64,000 bases of DNA from Rhynchopus euleeides (lineage: Eukaryota > Euglenozoa > Diplonemea > Diplonemida > Diplonemidae). Below, piece after piece: positions 43,286 to 52,412 of the stretch (positions within the stretch are counted from its first letter, which is position 1; each line of letters starts with the position of its first letter). The stretch covers positions 474,501-538,500 of the forward strand of contig OY723295.1 of NCBI GenBank assembly GCA_963210315.1. The letters are read 5' to 3'. A program made the position numbers and the translations under genes. Below the pieces are notes generated by a model. It was not told the DNA's origin and did not search any database. It saw only the letters and a list, made by a program, of their open reading frames with translations.

Positions 43286-44968
43286 CTAGAGGGCTTCCCA
43301 GGTCATCCGGGAGTCCTCCAGAAGGACAGCTGACCTCCGGGCATGCTTGAAGGAGTTCTTCGTCTTGGGCCGTGAGATCGCAAGTTTCAGGGGCCGGCCC
43401 GACCTGAAGGGATCCGTCCCGTTCACCCCGGCGAGGAACTTCTGCGCATCCCTGCCGCACCCCATCAGCACTATGCAGTAGTCGGGCTGCTTAAAGTTGA
43501 AGATATCCGGACGATCAAACCCACGAACAGATCTGACACGCCCATACTTCCCTGCAAGAGCCGCGACGCGAGGCTCCCGCTTTGAGTCCCTCGGGAGATC
43601 CCGGATGATTACGCTGGCCATTGTGGCGAAAGAGTACTGCTGCTCCACTTGCAGCCCCTCCAGGCTCGTCACCTCTGAGAAATCCGGACGGAGCAACAAC
43701 TCCTCTTCCTTCTGAGGGAGGGGCCGCACCGGCATGCCTAGCACCCGGGTGACACGGCGCAGCGCACGCTCCTGGGGAGTGCCACCACCACCACCACCAC
43801 CACCACTGTCACCCCCACTCCCACCCCCCTGCCACATCCCCTCCAAGGCAGAGGAGATGTCACCCGCATCGCCTGCCGGGTTTGCAAACCCCGCTGCATC
43901 CCGCAACCCCGCAGGCCTGCCACCCCCCTGCGGCTCGGCCTGCAGGAGGGACTCCATCGCGACGACACTCCCGCCTCCGGCTGCGGTGTGCCCCCAACGC
44001 CTCTGCCGCGTCAGAAAGGGGCTCGGCCCTCCCGCCGGCGGACCCCCCCCGAAGGCGTGAATGGGGCGGGGTGCCGCTGCCGCTGCAGAGAGGCTGTGGT
44101 GGAGGTCACGACACGCCTCGTAGTACGGCTGCAAGGCGAGCCTGTGGCGTGCCGTGCGGAGCTTCAGGCTGAGCGTCTCCAGGAGGGAGAGTGAAATACC
44201 CCCCAGGGCTCCGGAGTGCTGGAGGTGAATAAACACCCTCTTAGCAACGATCGCCTCGCAGAGGAGGGTGCAGTCACGCCCGCCACGGGGCTCTGGGCGG
44301 AGGTGGAGCAGAGAGCGGAGCTGCCCCTCGGACATGCCTCCAGCAAGCATGGGCCCCTGCAGGGTGCGCGAGGCAAGGAGTGCCGAGGCGAGCATCGGGC
44401 GCCCCGACGCCGCAATGAGGTAGACCGCCTCCCCGAGGTGGCTTCCGACAGCGGCTTCTCCGTGGTGCTGCAGGACGCTGCGGAGAAAAGGGAATGCGGT
44501 GGCATAGGGCTGCCCGGCCCCCCTCATCACCGCCACGGCGGCAGCAAAGAGCTGTGGTGTCATGTCGCCCCCAGCGGGGCCTGGCTTCCTCCGGTGGGTT
44601 GCGATGGAATGCCTCTCCAGAAGATCCCACAGATCTGGCATGGTTCGACACGACGCAGCCGCGGCGACAAGCCCGGCTTCGCTCCGTGAAAGGACCTCCG
44701 ACCCGTCCATTGCCTCGCAGAGTATAGCACCCGGCTGTGCCGGGGTCTGGAGGTTGCTGCGGTGGTGTCGGCTGCGCCTCGGCCTGCCGGTCTGCCCTCC
44801 CTCCCTGCACCTCGCATCCCCAACCCCTCGCAGCGAAGGGTGTCGGGGAGCCGTGCCGATCCCCAGGGGCACGAGGGGTGGGGCGCCCTTCAGGGGGACA
44901 CGCAGGATCGCGGCTGCCTTGGGCACCTCCCGCAGACAGGGTGCCGCGCCCAGGAGCATTGCCTGCAT
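43286..44968 (-). CDS. RRM protein, probably mitochondrial, copy 1
   Basis: 560 residues from the ATG at 44968. The N-terminus (MQAMLLGAAPCLREVPKAAA, then more Arg/Lys without acidic residues) resembles a mitochondrial presequence. About 110-330 is alpha-helical with Leu/Ala-rich repeats (for example DLWDLLERHSIATH, LIAASGRPMLASALLAS) that might be an RNA-binding solenoid. A low-complexity Gly stretch follows near 400-425. Residues about 451-532 are an RRM: beta-1 ASVIIRDLP (RNP2-like) and YCIVLMG (RNP1-like). Start chosen as the first ATG giving the presequence; the frame is open upstream into G/C runs. An organellar RNA role is inferred. Confidence 0.72.
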   Translation of the reverse strand: MQAMLLGAAPCLREVPKAAAILRVPLKGAPPLVPLGIGTAPRHPSLRGVGDARCREGGQTGRPRRSRHHRSNLQTPAQPGAILCEAMDGSEVLSRSEAGLVAAAASCRTMPDLWDLLERHSIATHRRKPGPAGGDMTPQLFAAAVAVMRGAGQPYATAFPFLRSVLQHHGEAAVGSHLGEAVYLIAASGRPMLASALLASRTLQGPMLAGGMSEGQLRSLLHLRPEPRGGRDCTLLCEAIVAKRVFIHLQHSGALGGISLSLLETLSLKLRTARHRLALQPYYEACRDLHHSLSAAAAAPRPIHAFGGGPPAGGPSPFLTRQRRWGHTAAGGGSVVAMESLLQAEPQGGGRPAGLRDAAGFANPAGDAGDISSALEGMWQGGGSGGDSGGGGGGGGTPQERALRRVTRVLGMPVRPLPQKEEELLLRPDFSEVTSLEGLQVEQQYSFATMASVIIRDLPRDSKREPRVAALAGKYGRVRSVRGFDRPDIFNFKQPDYCIVLMGCGRDAQKFLAGVNGTDPFRSGRPLKLAISRPKTKNSFKHARRSAVLLEDSRMTWEAL

Positions 44969-45741
44969 GACAGGTCGTGTGTGGGTGGCGGGGGCGTAGG
45001 CCCCTCGCACTGCCCTTGTGTTTTCCCCCAGCCCCCGGGGAGAGGGGGGGGGGGGGGGGCTGGGCAAGGCTGCCGTGTGGGTTGGAAGGGTGCAAGGGTG
45101 TGGTGGGGGAGGGGCGGGGTAGAAATTGCGGAATGGACGTGAAAGACTCTGCTCAGAACTTCATTGCACGGTGGGTATTGGTCGGAAGCCTTCCGGTGGG
45201 GGGTGGGGGTGTGTTATGCTGGTCATTCACTGAGGGCATTGTGCTGTGGCAGAGCGTCAGGTGGCGTCTGGCTTCCCCCCTTCGCTCACGCGGTCAATAC
45301 ATTTCCAGCCAGAGTGGAACCCCTGCCTCGCTTTGAACGACATTCGAACGATTCTTGGCTGTGTTGGCAGCGCCCCCTGGTGGAGAGGTTGCTTTGCTTC
45401 CACAGACCGACATCCGGCATGCTTCTGCAGTGACATCGCAAGGCGGGGGGGTCCAATCTGTTGGACAACATCCGAGCCGATATTTCGGCAGCCCCACCGA
45501 AGGGGCACACAAAGCTATTCAAAGAAAGAACCGCGAAGCGGTGTGGGAAAAGCAGCACACAGACATGCCAGAGGGGCTGCAGAGGCTGCAGGTCAGGCGT
45601 CCCCAAGCACAAAGCGACGCACTCCCCTTCGTGCGACTTCGGATAGGCACTGTCTACTGCGGCAAGGGGTGTCGAGAAGGGAACTGTTCTCATGCACTTG
45701 TTGTGCAAAACCTGGTCACAAGGGTAACCCAGGCAATACCA

Positions 45742-48587
45742 TCACAGACCAAGGCGTTGCGACAGGCAGCGCACCTTGTGTGCAGCCCACGGACGTGCAT
45801 ACCAGGACACCTCAAATCGGATGCACACTACAATGAGGAGAAGGAATGCACAGTCAACCCATGCCATCAAGTTCAGTGCAGCACGGAGCACGGGGCCTGC
45901 CGCAACTTGCAGAACTGCCCAAAGACGCATGAAGAACGCCACAATGAAGAAGGGGTCGGATATCAGGAGGTTCCACGCAGGCACCAGGCTGCTGTGCAGA
46001 GACACGCCGTCCGCCAGCAGCATTTGTGAGAGCTGATTCCGGTCGGAAAACGGCAGGCGCTGTACCTGCTTCAGGGAACGCGGCGTGCTGTGCCAGCCCA
46101 GGTCCGACAGCATCTGCCACAGTGCCACGGGGTCCCCCCCATGGTACCGTTCCCAGACGGTGCCCGGTGGGTCCCGTTCGACGACTTGGATGAATGCAGA
46201 GTCGTCAAAAGCGTCGCACTCCATGAACCTGTCCAGATTCCGCGCGATGAACTGGTAGCTGCGGGACTCTGCGAGGCACCTCCGCTTCTGATCATGCTGC
46301 ACCTCTGACAGCAGGCGGGCCAGCACACCAGGCCTGTCCAGCACACCCGACAGCAAGACGACAGCCTGCCCTTCGTCACGTCTGACCAAAGCTCTGACGA
46401 GCACCGCCACCGTTTCGGCGTCTGCACGGAGGAGGATGTCCCGCAGCTCGCTAACCGGTGCGCACGGCAGCTCGCCGAGGTAACGCACCAGCTCAGGGTG
46501 GGGTTTGGAGCCGAGCAGCGGCCGCACCTGCAGGCGTGTGCTAATGGCGACTGTGGAGCCCGCCTCCAGCCCCACCTGAGACAGCGGGGTGTCGTTGTCG
46601 TCTGTGATGGTGTCCCCGAGCACGGCCAGACGAATGGTTGCCTCGGCAGGGCGCAGTTTGAGGGTGTGTGCTGCGAGCAGGCGCAGCGTGCCCACAGTGG
46701 CGTCGACAGGAACGTGCACCCGCACCACCTCTCCCCCAGGCAGGGACAGGTCGAGTGCCATGCCCTCGTCTGTGCCACAGGATGCAGCGGCCTGTGGGTC
46801 TGTCTCGAGGGCGGCTGCGACGGTGTGCCACATCGCAGCGGTGCACCTGTGCCTGTGGGGTGCTGCAGGGGTGGGCAGCCCCACCACCACATGCTGCTGC
46901 CCCTCCTGCACCTGCAGGTCACGCAGGGTTGTCCCGTTGCCACCATCGAGGCTCAGCGTCACCGCGCTGGTGCCTGCCGCGTGCATGGCACGCATTCGCA
47001 GCTCGCCCAAAGTGGTGTCGCCTGTCACAGACACAGGCACCACCACTGGCAGGCGCAGCCGCAGCGTGGTGCAGTCTCCGAGCAGGGCGGTGGGTGCGGC
47101 ACGTGTCCGGGGGACGCCCGGCAGGCCTTCTAAGCGATACAGACAGTGCACCAGCAGGCATACGTCGCGGAGCAGCGCATAAGGCGGCACACGCACGTCG
47201 ATGGTGCTCCCGTCGAACAGCCCCAGCTCGCGCAGTGTGGCGGTGCTGTCGGCGGCAGTGCCCAAGACTGCAGCATCTGACGACAGGTCGACGTCGTAGG
47301 CCCCTGCCTCCACAGCTGCACGCAGGCGCAGCGTGGCGAGCACCGTGTCGGGTGGCACAGCCACGAAGCGGGTCTGCGGCACCACCAGCGCGATGCGGAA
47401 GCTGCCAGCACAGTCTGCGTCTTGCAGCACCTCCGGCAGCACAGCAGGTGGGCTGTCAGGCACGACCGGGCAGCTGTCGTAGCCACTGGTGTCGTCCACA
47501 TCATCTGCCGCCACTGCCTCCTCCCACCGGCGCTGGACTGCTGCCGTCTTGGCTGCATACTCCGTGTCCTCGCGCTTGAAGGGCACAAACGCCCCGTACT
47601 TTGGGACAGTCACCGACGTCAGTAACACCGCAGGAAATCCCAGAGTGAACAGAGAGAAGGGTGCCAAGGAGGGAATGATCCATTCCGCGATGGTAAAAGC
47701 TTGAACGAAGCACATCATCAAGTCGACCACCCCCATCGCGAGCAGGGTGGGGAACACCTCGCCGCCGGCCACAGTTAGCGACCTGTAGCACCCTGACGGA
47801 TAGCCGGGAACTGCAACATTGAGATATGAGGGTCGATAGACAGGGATCAATAAGGATAGCAACGTGGCGTAATGATCAGAGTTGATCTCAAAGAAGAGTG
47901 TCCTCTGACAGCTGCTCAAGAAGAGGGTCACAAGGGTGCCGAAGCAGCAGCATGCGGCAAGGGCCTTCCTGGCAGTGCTGTGGCAGCAGAGCTGGGCAGC
48001 GCTGAAGAGAAACTCGGCACGCACCGCAAGCCAGACCGAGGGGGGATGCTGCAGAACACACGCCAGCCATAGGGGCCGACGGCGCCGCTCTCCAGGGTCG
48101 GTGTCGCCGTGGTGAGGAGCACGACACAGACGACCCCGATCACAGCCTGCACGACATACAGCAGGCGCCACACAACGCTGTCCAGCCAGACACCGGCAAG
48201 GGCGCAGCCGACCAACACAGGCCGCACTGCCGCTGCCACAGGGTAGGCGAAGGTCAGAGTGGCCTGCACCACAGCGAGAGCGGCCTCTGTCTGCTCAACA
48301 CCCTGCACCTCAGGGCACAGCCGAGTCCTGCCGTCGGCAGTGGTGGTGCTGTCCCCAACCCACGTGCACCGCAGCCTGCCTGCGTCGTGCCAGTCTGCCT
48401 CTTGCGATGCAGCGGCGCAGATGACCACAGCCTCTGCCCGCCGGTGCCGCAACGTGTAGCAAGGTGCCCCGTAGGACAGCAGGACGAGCGGCGTCCCGAT
48501 GAACAGCAGCAGTGCAAGAGTCGGGTACCCGCCACCCAGCGACACCCATGCCATGCGCTGCAGCTCGCAGCCCTTAGGGAAGGCCAT
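45742..48587 (-). pseudogene. Ubl membrane protein, copy 2, one-base frameshift
   Basis: Starts at the ATG 48587 and keeps the same architecture as copy 1. The G run at 48040-48045 has six G where copies 1 and 3 have seven, so the frame breaks at about residue 182, within the membrane region. Downstream the original frame is open and intact to the stop at 45742. Either a recent pseudogene, a contraction in the assembly, or an expressed gene needing frameshifting. The otherwise undamaged sequence favours a very recent event or a base-call error. Confidence 0.65.
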
Positions 48588-49673
48588 CGCCAGAAGGGGC
48601 AGATGGGGCGTGTGTGTGCGTGTGTCTGAGGGAGGGGTGGATGCAAGAGTCTTCTGTGCCAAGACAGTTCGGTGTCGCTGTGGTGCCGAGGAGCGGGGTG
48701 GTGCTCGTCTGTGGGGTTGTGATGGTCGCTTCTGGAAACACCCTTTCAAGGGCCACCCTGTGACGCACCAGAATGGGGTGCATTTGGACCAACATCCTCT
48801 TGCTCTGTGAAGAACAAACGACCCCTTCAACAATCGTATCACACAATATTTCTTAATAATGTGTGCGTTGTGTCTGCCCTTGCGCACACCTGGGGCTGGG
48901 AGGGAGGCAGGGAGAAAGGTTGGGGTGGTTGAGTGACTGATTTGGTTGGGGCAGGAGCGGATGTGTGAAAAAGGCAGGGCTTCCCTGGCAGCACAGCACA
49001 CTCCAGCGGGTTCGCTCAGCCCCATTCGATCTGGCATGTTCACATGCGTGGGGGGGGCAGCGCAGGGGGGAAGGAGTGTGACCTGACTCGGTGTCGGCAC
49101 ACACTGTTGAGACCAACGACACCTCACGAAAGCTGGATCGGCACCCGATTCGCCCTATCTTTTTTGTCGAAAAAGCCTGTCCTTCTTCGACGAAAGTGAT
49201 ACGAAAAAGTGGCACTTTTTTTACTTCTTCGCCTGTGTATATGGCGTGGTTTCTTCAACCGCGAGACGCGAAGGCTTCTTTCAAAAAGAATGCCACGCTT
49301 TAGGCCTCGCGGTCCGAAGTACATTTGGGAGGATGCGTGGATGGTTCCACACACCCAACAGGACTTGTGTGTGATCAAACCTCGCCTCAAGAGCGAGCAA
49401 GCGACATGCAGAGGAATTGATGCCGTTTCAACTAAAATGTACATTCTCTACAAAACCCGTGTGCGCAAAACAGTGCATGTGGTGTCAGACCATCCCTTGA
49501 AAGAACGGGGAAAGGACTCTGAACTCCCACCAGACACCACCACCCACCACTTGCCAAATGTTCCGGACCTGAGGTCGCGACACATACCCACACACACACA
49601 CACAGGCACCATCACAACGCCATCCCACTGCAACCTCTTCACCTCTCCTATCACATCGGCTGATCTCCGGGGT

Positions 49674-51311
49674 CTAGAGGGCTTCCCAGGTCATCCGGGA
49701 GTCCTCCAGAAGGACAGCTGACCTCCGGGCATGCTTGAAGGAGTTCTTCGTCTTGGGCCGTGAGATCGCAAGTTTCAGGGGCCGGCCCGACCTGAAGGGA
49801 TCCGTCCCGTTCACCCCGGCGAGGAACTTCTGCGCATCCCTGCCGCACCCCATCAGCACTATGCAGTAGTCGGGCTGCTTAAAGTTGAAGATATCCGGAC
49901 GATCAAACCCACGAACAGATCTGACACGCCCATACTTCCCTGCAAGAGACATTGTGGCGAAAGAGTACTGCTGCTCCACTTGCAGCCCCTCCAGGCTCGT
50001 CACCTCTGAGAAATCCGGACGGAGCAACAACTCCTCTTCCTTCTGAGGGAGGGGCCGCACCGGCATGCCTAGCACCCGGGTGACACGGCGCAGCGCACGC
50101 TCCTGGGGGGTGCCAGCACCACCACCACCACCACCACCCCCACCCCCACTGTCACCCCCGCTCCCGCCCCCCTGCCACATCCCCTCCAAGGCAGAGGAGA
50201 TGTCACCCGCATCGCCTGCCGGGTTTGCAAACCCCGCTGCATCCCGCAACCCCGCAGGCCTGCCACCCCCCTGCGGCTCGGCCTGCAGGAGGGACTCCAT
50301 CGCGACGACACTCCCGCCTCCGGCTGCGGTGTGCCCCCAACGCCTCTGCCGCGTCAGAAAGGGGCTCGGCCCTCCCGCCGGCGGACCCCCCCCGAAGGCG
50401 TGAATGGGGCGGGGTGCCGCTGCCGCTGCAGAGAGGCTGTGGTGGAGGTCACGACACGCCTCGTAGTACGGCTGCAAGGCGAGCCTGTGGCGTGCCGTGC
50501 GGAGCTTCAGGCTGAGCGTCTCCAGGAGGGAGAGTGAAATACCCCACAGGGCTCCGGAGTGCTGGAGGTGAATAAACACCCTCTTAGCAACGATCGCCTC
50601 GCAGAGGAGGGTGCAGTCACGCCCGCCACGGGGCTCTGGGCGGAGGTGGAGCAGAGAGCGGAGCTGCCCCTCGGACATGCCTCCAGCAAGCATGGGCCCC
50701 TGCAGGGTGCGCGAGGCAAGGAGTGCCGAGGCGAGCATCGGGCGCCCCGACGCCGCAATGAGGTAGACCGCCTCCCCGAGGTGGCTTCCGACAGCGGCTT
50801 CTCCGTGGTGCTGCAGGACGCTGCGGAGAAAAGGGAATGCGGTGGCATAGGGCTGCCCGGCCCCCCTCATCACCGCCACGGCGGCAGCAAAGAGCTGTGG
50901 TGTCATGTCGCCCCCAGCGGGGCCTGGCTTCCTCCGGTGGGTTGCGATGGAATGCCTCTCCAGAAGATCCCACAGATCTGGCATGGTTCGACACGACGCA
51001 GCCGCGGCGACAAGCCCGGCTTCGCTCCGTGAAAGGACCTCCGACCCGTCCATTGCCTCGCAGAGTATAGCACCCGGCTGTGCCGGGGTCTGGAGGTTGC
51101 TGCGGTGGTGTCGGCTGCGCCTCGGCCTGCCGGTCTGCCCTCCCTCCCTGCACCTCGCATCCCCAACCCCTCGCAGCGAAGGGTGTCGGGGAGCCGTGCC
51201 GATCCCCAGGGGCACGAGGGGTGGGGCGCCCTTCAGGGGGACACGCAGGATCGCGGCTGCCTTGGGCACCTCCCGCAGACAGGGTGCCGCGCCCAGGAGC
51301 ATTGCCTGCAT
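49674..51311 (-). CDS. RRM protein, copy 2, with 19-residue deletion in the RRM
   Basis: 545 residues from the ATG at 51311, nearly identical to copy 1. An in-frame 57-bp deletion at about 49948 removes beta-1 and most of helix 1 of the RRM (copy 1 ASVIIRDLP to VAA). RNP1 is kept but RNP2 is lost, so RNA binding by this domain is doubtful. The Gly stretch is longer than in copy 1 and contains an extra Ala. The frame stays open throughout, which suggests either a tolerated change or very recent loss. Confidence 0.7.
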   Translation of the reverse strand: MQAMLLGAAPCLREVPKAAAILRVPLKGAPPLVPLGIGTAPRHPSLRGVGDARCREGGQTGRPRRSRHHRSNLQTPAQPGAILCEAMDGSEVLSRSEAGLVAAAASCRTMPDLWDLLERHSIATHRRKPGPAGGDMTPQLFAAAVAVMRGAGQPYATAFPFLRSVLQHHGEAAVGSHLGEAVYLIAASGRPMLASALLASRTLQGPMLAGGMSEGQLRSLLHLRPEPRGGRDCTLLCEAIVAKRVFIHLQHSGALWGISLSLLETLSLKLRTARHRLALQPYYEACRDLHHSLSAAAAAPRPIHAFGGGPPAGGPSPFLTRQRRWGHTAAGGGSVVAMESLLQAEPQGGGRPAGLRDAAGFANPAGDAGDISSALEGMWQGGGSGGDSGGGGGGGGGGAGTPQERALRRVTRVLGMPVRPLPQKEEELLLRPDFSEVTSLEGLQVEQQYSFATMSLAGKYGRVRSVRGFDRPDIFNFKQPDYCIVLMGCGRDAQKFLAGVNGTDPFRSGRPLKLAISRPKTKNSFKHARRSAVLLEDSRMTWEAL

Positions 51312-51666
51312 GACAGGTCGTGTGTGGGTGGCGGGGGCGTAGGCCCCTCGCACTGCCCTTGTGTTTTCCCCCAGCCCCCGGGGAGAGGGGGGGGGGGGCT
51401 GGGCAAGGCTGCCGTGTGGGTTGGAAGGGTGCAAGGGTGTGGTGGGGGAGGGGCGGGGTAGAAATTGCGGAATGGACATGAAAGACTCTGCTCAGAACTT
51501 GATTGCACGGTGGGTATTGGTCGGAAGCCTTCCGGTGGGGGGTGGGGGTGTGTTGTGCTGGTCATTCGCTGGGGGCATTGTGCTGTGGCAGAGCGTCAGG
51601 TGGCGTCTGGCTTCCCTGCCCCCACCCCTTTGCTCACGCGGTCAATACATTTCCAGCCAGAGTGGA

Positions 51667-51990
51667 ACCATGTATGAGTAAGGAGAGGTGGCATCACCAC
51701 TGTGGCATACGCTCGACAGTGGCATCGCCAGAATCGAACAGGAGAGGCGCCTTGTCCCCCCCCACCCCCGCCCCATGCTTTGGAGAGTCTCGTGGCTTTC
51801 ACTACGACATGGAAATATGGGGTGTGCTCCCGTCCTGTCCTTTATGGTTTCTGTCCTCCGGAGACATGTCTCTCTTGTTATGAGCGCCGCCGCACGCACT
51901 GCGAGTGCCCAGGTGGGGGTGTAGGGGGTGTGTGCATGCAGGAGGAGGGGGGTGGGACGCCGAGTCGTATTCGCGGCACCTACCTTGCTT
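51667..51990. other. About 325-bp insertion specific to unit 3
   Basis: Lies between sequences that are contiguous in unit 2 (GTGGAACC and CCTGCCTCGC near 45315). No terminal inverted repeats or long TSD are visible. No gene. Confidence 0.65.
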
Positions 51991-52412
51991 GCCTGCCTCG
52001 CTTTGAACGACATTCGAACGATTCTTGGCTGTGTTCGCAGCGCCCCCTGGTGGAGAGGTTGCTTTGCTTCCACAGACCGACATCCGGTGTGCTTCTGCAG
52101 TGACATCGCAAGGCGGGGGGGTCCAATCTGTTGAACAACATCCGAGCCGATATTTCGGCAGCCCCACCGAAGGGGCACACAAAGCTATTCAAAGAAAGAA
52201 CCGCGAAGCGGTGTGGGAAAAGCAGCACACAGACATGCCAGAGGGGGCTGCAGAGGCTGCAGGTCAGGCGTCCCCAAGCACAAAGCGACGCACTCCCCTT
52301 CGTGCGACTTCGGATAGGCACTGTCTACTGCGGCAAGGGGTGTCGAGAAGGGAAGTGTTCTCATGCGCTTGTTGTGCAAAACCTGGTCACAAGGGTAACC
52401 CAGGCAATACCA

